This document shows, piece by piece, positions 1 to 10,379 of a stretch of 60,000 nucleotides of DNA (its first letter is position 1; every line of letters begins with the position of its first letter). Source of the DNA: Glandiceps talaboti (lineage: Eukaryota; Hemichordata; Enteropneusta; Spengelidae). The position numbers were made by a program, and so were the translations under genes. Location: assembly GCF_964340395.1 (NCBI RefSeq), contig NC_135552.1, positions 11,231,194 through 11,291,193 of the forward strand. Reading direction: 5' to 3'. Under the pieces are notes generated by a model. That model had not been told where the DNA came from. It saw nothing but the letters and a program-made list of their open reading frames with translations, and did no database searches.

Positions 1-36
1 AGTCAATCAGTCAGTCAGTCAGTCAGTCAGTCAGTC

Positions 37-69
<33 letters not shown>

Positions 70-150
70 TACATACACAGTCAGTCAGTCCATGTCAATT
101 AGTTAGTCTGTCAGACAGTCAGTCAGTCAGTCAGTTAGTAAATGAATGAA
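1..150. repeat. Tetranucleotide microsatellite (AGTC then AGAC units)
   Basis: Runs of AGTC/CAGT followed by AGAC repeats in the MAP3K20 intron at the window edge, with degenerate copies down to about 150. Confidence 0.9.
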
Positions 151-186
151 TGAATGTATATAATGTTTATTTTGTGTTTTTCACAG

Positions 187-238
187 GTGAATTATCTGAA
201 GAAACAAATTCCTTTCTGGCAAACAAAGAAGAATGGAA
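187..238 (+). CDS. MAP3K20: MAP3K20 exon: end of kinase region
   Basis: Acceptor CAG ends at 186 and donor GTAAGT starts at 239. The exon encodes ELSEETNSFLANKEEW plus a split codon, which aligns with the segment following the kinase domain of vertebrate ZAK. It begins with two bases completing a codon from an exon outside the window. Confidence 0.88.
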
Positions 239-3200
239 GTAAGTTTAATTTGCATATTGGTTTCATTTCACTGATCAGGATTGTAATTCTTAAAGATATG
301 ATTTGTATCAACTGTCAGATATCCTAAGTTGTGTAAATATTTGGGATTCTGTAGTACAGTCTTGGTACACTGTGTAGTGATGACCATGAACGTGAAGTTT
401 TTATTTCAAGCATAACCCAAACAACTTAAAATGGTTTCATCCATTCCAGAGAAAAGAATAGGAAGAAACCAAATGTAATAGTTAGTGGGGATAACCAGGC
501 TATGTAATGTTCAATAAACTAAGCCAATCTCTTTACTTACTACACCTACAACAAGCGTTAGTTGTGAAATACACATTGTCTGTACTTTAAGATCTTAGAT
601 TGGATCCAAGATCTATGATCAGTAACTTCCACCTTTTGTCAAATATAGTTCTATCTTCAGTGACTTTTTATTTGTATAAGTTAGGGACTGTATTATCAAC
701 AATATTTGCTGTAAGCATAATTTCAGCTGCTCCAGTCAAAATGTACATGTTGTATAACACCATGATGTTTGTACTGTTGTGAACTTTAGAACTGTAGATG
801 AAATTGTCTCAGCTTTGGCAATCAACTTTTCCAGTTGATTTTTCTTCAAGTTTTTCCCAGTCCATGTAGCTATCTGTAACTATAAGGTTCCATCTCTTCC
901 ATCTGTCTGACAGGAAGGACATTGAAGAAACATTTGAGAGGCTAAAGAAAGTGGAAAGAGACTTGTGCAGTAAAGAGCGGGAACTTGAAGAAAGAGAAAA
1001 ACTTGTGGAGCAACGAGAGAAGATTCTAGAGCAACATCATTTACATATTCCTCCACTAGATCATGACGTGAACTTTTGGACTGAGGATCAGGTGTACGTG
1101 TGGATACAGCAATTAGGAAGTGATGGTGAGTAGTGGCTTTGTGAGTGTTCGTATCTAGATATTTACTCATCACAGCTACCATGTTAGCGCCCTCACACAG
1201 CTGTAAGCCAAGTGCTTTTGTTTAAACAAGCTTTTTTTTTTTTGAAAAGATTCTGCTGAACATCCAGCCCAGCATTTCTACATGCAGTGTGTATGTTTAT
1301 AGCAAAAAAGTTTGTATGTAAAAGTTTCCGTGGTTACACCTAGTCACTTTCTACAACACTCAGTTGAAAATGCTGGTAGAATTAGAATTGGAATAAGAAA
1401 GGTGCGATAGTTATGTATGAATATACAGTAAGCTGCTTTGAGGTCAATTATGTTCCTTTAAAAACAAATTGTATCTGTAATGGTGTTCGTTGTCAATAAC
1501 TTCAAGTAAAATATTTGCTTCTTTGTAGGTGTAAATTGCAGTGACCTGTCTCAGTATGCTGATATTTTCAAACAAAATGACATCAACGGACGCAGGATGT
1601 TGTTACTGACAATAGATGACTTGAAATCTATGGGCGTTACGTCAGTGGGACATCGGGTAGACTTGTTCTCTGAAATAGAGACTTTGAAACAAGACAATCA
1701 CAGACTCTTACATTTCCCTCCACTTGCTGTGGTAAGTTTTTACGATCTATGTGGTTTGAATGTTGTCGGATACATGTGGAATGATGGCCAACCATTGAAG
1801 GTGATGCATATCAAATGTATGTTAGGGAGTCTTACCCTGTTCTTATCTTAACCTAACCGTAGCCCTAGCTCCCTAGCTTGAATACAAATGTGAATAATAT
1901 ACATTTGGTCCGCTGTTTTCTGTTCTTGACAATTTTATCGCTGTTTTGATATAAGTAGCAAGTTGGTGAAATATATGTGTTTTAGCCTCTTTCTAAACAT
2001 ATTGTTGACCAAATGAATGTTATCAATGCCAATTTCATGTGATTTCTAAAACCTAGGCAAATTAAAATTACTCATTATACACCTCTGGTGAACTACGCCC
2101 TCTAGTGTCCTGATATAGAAGTACAACTCTTTCTTTAAATTTGTTATGAAAGACATTTTAGTTGCCAATGTTACTAATTCTGATTTGACAGCATAATTGC
2201 CAAACAAATTTACAAAAAAAAAATTCTTCAATGAAAGATGTAAAATTAAAAGGACTTCTAGAACATCACTAAAAATTATCTTGTCATGAGAATAAGCCAT
2301 ACAATTGCTATTTTTTCTGGAAATTGTATAAATATCAATACATTTCTGAATTATGTGATTTTGTGTTTATTTAAATTCCAGACACAGTCTCACAGTAAAC
2401 AAGTATCACCACCAGTACAAAAGAGCTTGACCTTGACACTGCTGGTTGGAAATCACTGTAGACTAGGAGCATCAGTACAGGTAAACTCTTCTGTATAAAT
2501 TATTTTCAGAAACAATACCAGTGGCTGTAAACTTCTGACCAAGTGTTGTTCTGACCTCCCTACATAGCAGTATGCATTCTGTGTTGTTTGTTTAACACTC
2601 AACAAATCCAAGTTTTGCACCAAAGGATGCTATACCAGCATAACTGAGAAAAAACCCCACATTTAAATTGCCAAATATGTCAATTTAATTTCTCTGGATT
2701 TTTTAATGTTCTTTCTTTCGATATTTCCTGTTAAGTGCCTATGAACATTTTTTTGGGATATATGGCACTATATAAGTGCTCATTTATTATTTATTTATTA
2801 TTATGTACGGACACTCAGGTGTTGATATTGATTGATGTGATGTGGTTGTCATCAAGGATTATAGATGAAAGTGGGTACTAAGAGATTCATTACTTTGTTG
2901 TTCTTGAGTAAAAAACCACGATTGTTTTACTAGGTTTACACTGAACCTTGTTTCTTCAACACAGCAACTACATAATAATCGTTATAATCATGCTAATTTA
3001 TCAACAGTGAAGGACTACAGAAATGACTTGATCCTTCCAATAGTTTCACACATCAGTGGGTTAATTTATGAAATTCACTGTGATTTTTCTTTTGCTGCAA
3101 GGACCATAAATGGAAGATGTATCTGGAGATTGATGGAGAATCAGCTGCTTTGACTTGTATCAAAGAAATTACGTTTATATCTAAATCACCTCCCTATGAT

Positions 3201-3336
3201 ATGAATAAAATATATCAACCACCATTTGTAGAGGAAAACTGGCATGTAGGACCTACCCAATCTATGAATGTGGAATGTGTTGTCACTTATGAAGTAAGTT
3301 GTGTGTGGGTGTGTGTGTGTGTGTGGGGGGGGGGGG

Positions 3337-3376
<40 letters not shown>

Positions 3377-4111
3377 AGGGAGCAAGACAGACAGGCACAA
3401 AGACACGGACAGGTACAAAGACTGACAGACAGTGAGTTAAAAAAGAGAAGAAGAAAGTCAAGTGAGAAAAAAAGTTTGTGTATAGGTATAAAATGTGACA
3501 AGTCAGCCACTTGTCAGTGACAGCTTTGTTAGATGTAGTCCCCCTTCTATAAAGCTATGAAAAGGTAGCCCAGAATATTAAAGTCATGAGTAGTAATCTA
3601 TATGATTAATTTTAATATGTAAATCTTTTTCTCCATCAACAGAACCATGTTAAGAAACCAAGGAGCACCAAATGTGTGCACAAAGTCCAGCTAAAAGAAG
3701 GTGGAGCGGTGACAGAGAAATCTGTGTCCATTGTTTACAAATGTGGTGGAAGCGGTAGTTCAGGCCGTAGCACGCCAGATAGTTTGTACAATACACAACA
3801 TTGGTCTTCACGACCTTTGACCCATTCGGTGACATCGCCAACATTGAAGGGTGTATGGAGTGAGAGAAATCTGAATTACATGACAGGTCCTCCCCCTCCG
3901 TCTGGATTCAGAGACCGTAGTGAAAGTAAGTTTGATGTGTTATTTGTCAAGTTTTACTTGATACAGAGATGAAATGTTAAAAGTTACTGAAGAATTAATG
4001 CATATCATGTAAGTGTACCACATTAGCTGTAAACAGTAGGCAGTTTTTTTGCACGTGTTGTTTGCATGACAGAACTTCAGTAGTGCTAAAGGCATGGTGA
4101 AGTGTCTGTCT

Positions 4112-4181
<70 letters not shown>

Positions 4182-5815
4182 GTGTATAAATGACTTCAAG
4201 TCAAAACCATTGAACTGCTGTCAAATCAAAATGAGCAGAGCATAGATATATGATTTTGGTAAAGGATGTGATTATTGGTAAAAAAAAAAGGCAAATTGTT
4301 CTGAAATTGAGTGGGGATGTTTCTAGGGATGTGAAGATGAAGAATTGTTCATGACACCGTTGTGTGTATGCAAATTAGGTAAAAAATCTGACATATTACC
4401 TCATCTGAAATGAAATTTCTCTGATGGGTACTGAAAAGCACAATAAGCTATGTTGTTCACAACTAGCATGTTATGTTCATTGTGTTAAAATGTAGTAAGA
4501 ATGCCTCTTTCTGTTGTGCTAAATGCTAACTGAGTTATTCAGAAAAAGATAATATTTAAACATCACTTCTTTTCATACTTTTTCTTTTGCAGGCAATCCA
4601 TCAGTTTGGGCAAATGTTGTCTCTGGAAAACTAAGGACACCTCCACCTGGTGTCATGGCAGGGAGACCTACCTCACCTACACCGCTGTACAGGCGATCTC
4701 AATCTGAGAAATTTACAGAACAATCTCTGCAACAAATGTCTCTAGGACAAAGGAGATTGTCACGAGAGTTTAGTGGGAAAGTAGAATTTATACTTGGGTC
4801 GGAAAATGAGGAGGAAGAAGAGGAGGAGGAGGATAATGCTACCCCAAGGGCATCAGAGAGGGGATCAACATCAACTATTTCTACATCAACACTTGATAAT
4901 GATGTCAATTCTCTGTCATCAAGTTATGCTGATGCCATCAAGAAAAGATCTTACTCACAGAATGACACCGTTGCCATGGCAACTCATGACGCTAAGTCAA
5001 GAACTTCAAGCAGGCGACAAAGTGGACCTCCACAGTATGGGAACAAATCTAGGCATAAGGGTAAACGACAAGATGCAGGGTGGGGTAATGGTTGGGACAA
5101 AGGTAACGCCAAAGGTTATAATAAACACAGTGAGGCTGATAGTGGATATCATCCAGAAACAGAAGACTCTGGCACTCAGACTCCATCTCAAAGAGGGAGA
5201 GGATTTTTCCGTGGATTTAATCGAGGACAAAGAAGGGGTTTTCGAGGGGGCAGGGGTAGAGGAAGAGGAAATTACTCCCGCAGTAAGAGTGATACACAAG
5301 ATGAAAGGCATCATGAACAAAGACACACAGAAGGTGGTAGGGGTTACTCTAGGGCGATCAGTGCAGGCACTGACACTGATTCCAATGACAGGAGACATTA
5401 TGAATTTAAGCAACAAGAAAGGTCAACACCACGTAGATGGAACCCTCGTAGGAGGTTTTCAAATCTAAGCAAAACACCAGAAGATAGTGACGACAGCAAC
5501 TATGCAGAGACCAATGAATCTAACGTGCAACGCAGACCAAGCTATCACCGCCGACATCATCACGTAGAAAGACAACACAGTACTGCCAGTAGTGATACAC
5601 CAGACAGTGTTGAAAAACAACCTGAATCTGCAAACAGGACTTCCAAAGAATGGCCAAATAGGGGATGGGGTAGGGGCAGGCGACCTTGGAAGAGAGGTGG
5701 AAACTACAGTGGGGTAGGGTATGGGGAGGAAAGAAGTGGCAATGTAGGGGCAGGTGGACCAACTTGCAATAGTGCAACCGTGCATGGGGGTAATATGAAA
5801 TGGATGAGGAAATAG
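187..5815 (+). CDS. MAP3K20: MAP3K20 (ZAK) orthologue, 3' part of gene, seven exons
   Basis: Joined exons 187-238, 914-1125, 1529-1731, 2382-2480, 3102-3293, 3643-3925 and 4593-5815 give about 754 codons with consistent phases and GT-AG borders. The order is: a segment (NSFLANKEEWK) just after the kinase domain, matching NSFLHNKAEWR of human ZAK; a coiled coil rich in E, R and K; a SAM domain (FWTEDQVYVWIQQL to LLHFPPLA); a YEATS-like domain (WKMYLEIDGE, PPFVEENW, VECVVTYE); then a long disordered RG-rich tail. This is the architecture of ZAK-alpha, a cytosolic MAP3K that senses stalled or collided ribosomes and activates the p38 and JNK cascades. The kinase domain must be encoded left of the window. 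The visible part is longer than its human counterpart (roughly 525 residues), mostly because of the tail. The family assignment rests on remembered homologue sequence. The exon joins are inferred and have not been checked against transcripts. Confidence 0.93.
914..1125 (+). CDS. MAP3K20: MAP3K20 exon: coiled coil and start of SAM
   Basis: Encodes KDIEETFERLKKVERDL, then a charged heptad-like stretch (ERELEEREKLVEQREKILEQ), then FWTEDQVYVWIQQLGSD, the first helix of the SAM domain. The coiled coil corresponds to the leucine-zipper dimerisation region of ZAK. The donor is G/GTGAGT at 1126. Confidence 0.92.
1529..1731 (+). CDS. MAP3K20: MAP3K20 exon: SAM domain
   Basis: Encodes most of the SAM domain: YADIFKQNDINGRRMLLLT, DDLKSMGVTSVGHRVDLFS, then LLHFPPLA. 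The FKxNxIxGxxLLxLxxxDLKxMGI pattern and the HFPPL ending are characteristic of ZAK. The exon ends in phase 0 before GTAAGT at 1732. Confidence 0.94.
2382..2480 (+). CDS. MAP3K20: MAP3K20 exon: start of YEATS-like domain
   Basis: 33 codons, phase 0 to 0. It encodes a polar linker followed by SLTLTLLVGNHCRLGASVQ, which aligns with the first strand of the ZAK YEATS-like fold (NLELVFGFHLKPG in the human protein). Acceptor CCAG ends at 2381; donor is GTAAAC at 2481. Confidence 0.85.
3102..3293 (+). CDS. MAP3K20: MAP3K20 exon: YEATS-like domain core
   Basis: 64 codons, phase 0 to 0. DHKWKMYLEIDGE, IKEITFISKSPP, QPPFVEENWHVGPTQS and VECVVTYE match the ZAK-specific beta-sandwich between the SAM domain and the tail almost position for position. 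The donor GTAAGT at 3294 runs directly into a TG/G microsatellite, which could affect splicing. Confidence 0.93.
3299..3375. repeat. TG microsatellite with internal poly-G
   Basis: (TG)n interrupted by a run of about 13 G, starting six bases past the donor of the exon ending at 3293. Confidence 0.93.
3643..3925 (+). CDS. MAP3K20: MAP3K20 exon: end of YEATS-like domain and Ser/Pro linker
   Basis: NHVKKPRSTKCVHKVQL completes the YEATS-like fold (human DVRTPKSTKHVHSIQW). It is followed by a low-complexity Ser/Thr/Pro linker with many S/T-P sites, plausibly phosphorylated but unproven. The donor is GTAAGT at 3926, leaving one base of a split Ser codon. Confidence 0.92.
4109..4173. repeat. (TG)n microsatellite
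   Basis: About 30 TG dinucleotides in the last MAP3K20 intron. Confidence 0.95.
4593..5815 (+). CDS. MAP3K20: MAP3K20 terminal exon: RG-rich C-terminal tail
   Basis: About 406 codons ending at TAG 5813-5815. It contains NPSVWANVVSGKL, an acidic run (EEEEEEEED near 4810-4836), SSSYADAIKKRSYSQ (compare DSYAAAVRRPQ in human ZAK), and an Arg/Gly block at about 5188-5275 (GRGFFRGFNRGQRRGFRGG, then GRGRGRG). A second block lies at about 5655-5710 (RGWGRGRRPWKRGG). In human ZAK-alpha this region contains the ribosome-sensing and C-terminal segments that contact rRNA. Here it is longer and has denser RGG motifs, as in RNA-binding proteins. The far C-terminus (GNMKWMRK) does not match the human one. 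Confidence 0.9.
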
Positions 5816-7376
5816 CCAAGAGATATATATACGCCATTTCAATGCATTTTGTTTTAAAGGGGAATTGAAGTATGGCTGGAACTGTCATTAATTCATTTAG
5901 CATGTTTTAAAACCTAGGAAAAAAGATACTTTTGCATCATTGAGCTGTGTGTCATTCCTGAAAAGTGAAGTGAAATTATAATTTTTTAGGAATCAACATT
6001 TTCATAATATCCTAGGGCTTTACATGGTCATGAATTGAACCCTGGAAAATGAGTTACATCCACACTTAAATACCCCATTTATTTTGATCAGAAATACAGC
6101 GTCATTTGTATTGTTATCTAGGTTTCGTTCTCGGTCTCGGTGAAAACATTTTTGTCTACAAAGTTGTACTTTTAATACCCCAGTCAGTGTTCAGACATTT
6201 TGGGTATTAAAATGAGATTATAAAACCTTTGAAAGGCCAAAATTGAATGTAAATGTGGTACTCCTAATCTGTACCATCCAAATTTGTCCAAGCTATTAAC
6301 TTAAAGATATTTTAGAAATCTTGTGAATAATATTGCTGACTTCCAAATGTTCAAGCTTTGATATCTTGAATCTGTCTTCATTAGCATAATATGATGTAAT
6401 GTGTGCTTTGACCAATCAGTATACAGGTAGCCTTTCCCTATGAATACATAATTGATGCCAATGATTATGTGTACGTAATGACTGTAGGTGGTGATGTACA
6501 AAATGTGCTAGATACAAACCAAAGCCTATAATCATGGTATGACAGTCAGAATTCAAACCACAGTGTGTTAAAGTGTAATGAAGAGAGGGGCAATATAGCA
6601 TTCTTCAAAAGAAGTTGAGAAACCCTGTTGATTGATAGCAAAATATGCCATGGACTCAAACAATGTTACTTTCATCTGGTATTTATTTGAGTTTGTGTTT
6701 ACCTTGTTACTCCATTGCCTGTCATCATTTTGTGTAACCTTTGGTATATATGGCCTTGCTTCTCAGGTTACTGTGTCCTCATTTGCATAATATGAAATAA
6801 TGTGTGCTTTGACCAATGAATTTACAGATAGCCTTTCCATATGAATGTATAATTAATACCCAGGATTACATGCTATGATTACAGGCAGTGATGTCCACAG
6901 TTCTCTTGATCCAAATGCAGTTGTGACACTAAATAAGTATATTATGTTATCACAGATTTCAATTTTACTTTAAATATGATATTCAGTTTGGGAATCAAGG
7001 TACGATCTTCTGATTGAGTGGCTTAAATAATGAAGATATTTGGGAAGGTCAGAATACTTTTTTTTTCACCTTTACATGTGAAACTGCTGGCAGTATTGTG
7101 TAATTTTGATGTTGTAAGTATTTTGTAAACTTTCTTAACATCTGTATATTGATGCCTGTTCAGTTTATAAACTTTGAAATAATGTTAATAGATGAAATGA
7201 AAACTTGCTCGTGAATGGTATGTTTGTGTTACAGGCCATAGCATCAACTGTGCATGTCTATACTTTAGTAGTATGTGTATTTGATATTGTCAAAATTATA
7301 TCAAAATTTAGTCATTTTAAATTTCAACATGGTTGCTGAGTACTGTGTTAACTTCATGGAAAAATACAACAATTAT
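5816..7376. other. 3'UTR or intergenic region downstream of MAP3K20
   Basis: AT-rich non-coding sequence. It contains a perfect 11-bp hairpin (6170-6180 with 6202-6212, TTTTAATACCC) and a duplicated segment of about 120 bp listed separately. An ATTAAA hexamer lies at about 6206 and a canonical AATAAA at 10015-10020. I cannot tell which is used for polyadenylation. Confidence 0.5.
6370..6900. repeat. Pair of direct repeats of about 120 bp
   Basis: The segment at about 6375-6495 (TTAGCATAATATGATGTAAT, TGTGCTTTGACCAAT, TAGCCTTTCC) recurs at about 6782-6900 with scattered mismatches. They are about 410 bp apart in direct orientation. Confidence 0.8.
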
Positions 7377-7567
7377 CACTGAAGTAAAGCACTTTCTCAA
7401 TGGGCTACACTCATAATAGCATTCATATCAAGTATGAAAATATACTGTTTCAATTTGTTTATTTACTTACTAATGTGGTCAATTAGCAAATGAGACAGTA
7501 TACTTTTACACTTGATATGGATGCTATAAATGACTGTGGTACATACAGAAAACGCTTTACTTTGGTG
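7377..7567. mobile_element. Foldback (MITE-like) element
   Basis: Left arm 7377-7455 is the imperfect reverse complement of 7484-7567. Shared motifs are CACTGAAGTAAAGC against GCTTTACTTTGGTG, and AGCATTCATATCAAGT against ACTTGATATGGATGCT. The spacer is about 30 bp and there is no coding capacity. Confidence 0.75.
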
Positions 7568-8151
7568 TTAAGGGTTGTAAAAGATTGTGGATTCCCCAGA
7601 AAAAAACCTTGAACCCCACATTTGTGTGATGATTTTGAAGTGACCAATCACAAGCTTTCATATTGTAACCTTTAGAGAGATTTTAAAGTCTTTGATATTC
7701 AGGGAAATGTGTCTCCAACGAGTTTCCTATCTAAAATACAAATCATGTTTCAATAAGATTTTCCAGACATGTGCATGTGATACTTTGGCCCATTAATTTG
7801 TTGATAATGAATAGTGTGGTGTGTGTAAGTTTTGTACTTTTTTGTATGTTTATTTATGTGTGTTACTTATCAAATACTTGTTTTCATCAAATTATGACAA
7901 ACAACTTCAAGAGTACAAAAATCTATTATTTTCAATTCAAATTATAAATCTTCTCTGCTGTCAAGTTGAACCTGTAATACTTGTAAGATACGTTGTGTTA
8001 CTTCACCCTCATGGGCCTTGTTCCTGTGAAAAGGTTTGGTCGATATGTGAGGGGGCACCCCATCATGGCATACCTTACAACATACAGCACAGTCTGTTTG
8101 ACAAATTCAATTTTAAGAGTAGTGAAATAACAACACCAAATATATCTCTGG

Positions 8152-8339
8152 TGAACATTAAAGGGGAATACCACTCAAGGATATAAAAAGGCATTTTCAA
8201 AAAGGCACAAGATCAACTTGATGTTTCTCTGAAATTGCAAGTAATTGTAGGTGATGTAAAATCATGAAATGACTCTCCAGAACCCATAGTTTATAAAAAT
8301 GTCTCTATTCCCTGGAGTGGTGTTTCCCTTTAATGTTCA
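8152..8339. mobile_element. Short terminal-inverted-repeat element
   Basis: Begins TGAACATTAAAGGGGAATAC and ends with the near reverse complement (GTGTTTCCCTTTAATGTTCA), about 188 bp, non-coding. The right part is related to 22350-22475. Confidence 0.78.
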
Positions 8340-10140
8340 GTGTTTTGCTATCATAAAGATTCTGACTAGATTTGTAAGTAGATTATTTACAAAATGATGG
8401 TTCTGTACCACTGTAAAACAGCTGTACAAAACAAGAGTTATCAAATACTCAGTGCAGTTATTTGTCAGAATCAAAATGTTGCCAGCTACAATTCTTGTAT
8501 TATCATATCTTGTTACAATACCAGATAGTCATGGTACCGGTTATAGTCATAGTATGGCATATATTACAATTTTTAAAACCAAATTCTGCTAAATTATATG
8601 TGTGTAAGTTTAGCCTGTACTCTGTGTATTTTATGAATTCAAAACATTGCCAAAAGTCAAAGTGTTGTGACTGTGTATTATCATAATCCATCCATCCATT
8701 CTTAGATAAGGGTCACCCCTTTGATGTTTCTCATCACCTCATCAACCTTGTATTTCTTTTGATGCAACACATTTTTTTGGTTAAATTGACACAATCTACA
8801 GAAAAAGATAGTAAGAGATACCACATGCATGTATCTGGATGAAAATGATCATGTATTGCTTCAAATTTGGATATTTAGCAAAATTAATGGTTCAGAACAT
8901 TGAAAGGATGAGTCATATTATCCTTCCAACTTTATTTGTCATTTCTGAGTCATCCAGACTGTTACACATAAAAGTATGATTATGAGCGCTGAGATCTTAT
9001 TTGTCAAACTATTAAAGCAACTCACAGAGGTTAATTTCTAACAGCTAGCAGTCCTTCCCTCACAAGTTTATTTAATACATCATGTCAAATTATAAAGAGA
9101 CCAAACTCTGTTAATGTACAGATGTCATGTACTGGTATAGGTGACACTGTGACTCTAGGCTAACTTTTGATATCTGAAATATGAAAAACACTGTAATATG
9201 CAAACCATGTGCTAAGTTTTTACTAAAAGAGGATTTCTAGTATTAACAATGGTGTATTTGGTCATCATGTCATAAAAAGTAGAAGTATAAACTGAACATT
9301 ACAAGCATTTTCCTATGGCAGACTGAACTTTGAACTTTGAAAACATTCATAGAGACTATATTAATATACAAATTATTGAGTTGCTATTATCAATTGTCGT
9401 ATTTTGTGAAAAAAATTTCAAATAATGAATGATTATGCTGTTTGAGATCGAGGTCTTGTGATCAATATTTTCAGAAGAGGTCTTGAAACTATAATTAAAA
9501 ACTTAAAACAATATTCAAACTGTCCTTTTGTGGATTAAAATAGTTGCCGCCAAATCATATATTTGATGGAAATGGGACTGAAAACAATCTCATGGGAATA
9601 CTTTCTGTAATTCTGATTGGCTAAAAGTGCATCACAAGTTATGCAAATGATTTAATGTTGACATTGCTGTCCAATCATGTTATAGAATAACATTGTATTT
9701 AAATTACATGTAAATGAGAAGCACTAAACTTCAGCTTACCTCACCCTTTGACCTGTACGTGTTGCCATGAAATGCCTTGTATATGTGCAATATTAATGGT
9801 ATTGTTTAATGATATGTAAATACTATGCTAATATTGTTTTTTAATTCCATATAAAGACATGAAGTCAAAGGTCATTGATGTGATATTTACATAAACATGT
9901 AAATGATGTTGGAAAGTAGTGTGAAATTTACAGTTACTGTAACTCTGGGAATGGGATCATGTTCACGGGATCCTGATCATGATGACAGATTTAATACAAC
10001 ATTAAGGGATGTACAATAAACAAAGCAAGTTTATGATGAAGGAGTTTCTGCCTTCATCTTAAGATTATATGGAATACTGACAATTCCTGTAATTTATGTT
10101 TGTAGTGTCATTAGTGTATAAGCAATGGCTTCCATGGTGT
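8340..10140. other. Intergenic sequence, no feature seen
   Basis: AT-rich sequence without a recognisable gene, long repeat or inverted structure. The only item of note is an AATAAA at 10015-10020 on the + strand, which could end a long MAP3K20 3'UTR. Confidence 0.5.
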
Positions 10141-10164
10141 TTGACTGATAGTGTTCCTGCTGTG

Positions 10165-10375
10165 TTAATGTCAGTTTTCGTGATGTATGAATGGCAGTTT
10201 CACTATAAATGAATGGCAATTTTCAGTGTATGAATGGTAGCTTCCACTGTGTATGAATGGCAGATACTGCTGTATCCACTGTATGAAAATATATGAATGG
10301 CAGCTGCCAGTGTGTATGAATGGCAGCTCCCTGTGTGTAAGTAGAAGTTTCCACTGTTAGCTTCCATAGTGTATT
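10165..10375. repeat. Degenerate tandem repeat (GTATGAATGGCAG core)
   Basis: The core GTATGAATGGCAG followed by a TTCCACTGT-like stretch recurs about seven times at roughly 27-40 bp spacing. Confidence 0.75.
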
Positions 10376-10379
10376 TTTA

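Noticed and set aside
600-782. 60-codon + frame in the MAP3K20 intron
   Set aside because: AT-rich, no homology, between two well-supported exons.
5006-5416. 136-codon minus-strand frame under the MAP3K20 tail
   Set aside because: It is antisense to a purine-rich coding exon, which readily leaves the opposite strand open; no homology seen.
4794-5468. 224-codon frame overlapping the MAP3K20 last exon
   Set aside because: It is a shifted frame of the low-complexity RG tail; the ZAK frame runs through the whole exon and joins in phase with the upstream exons.
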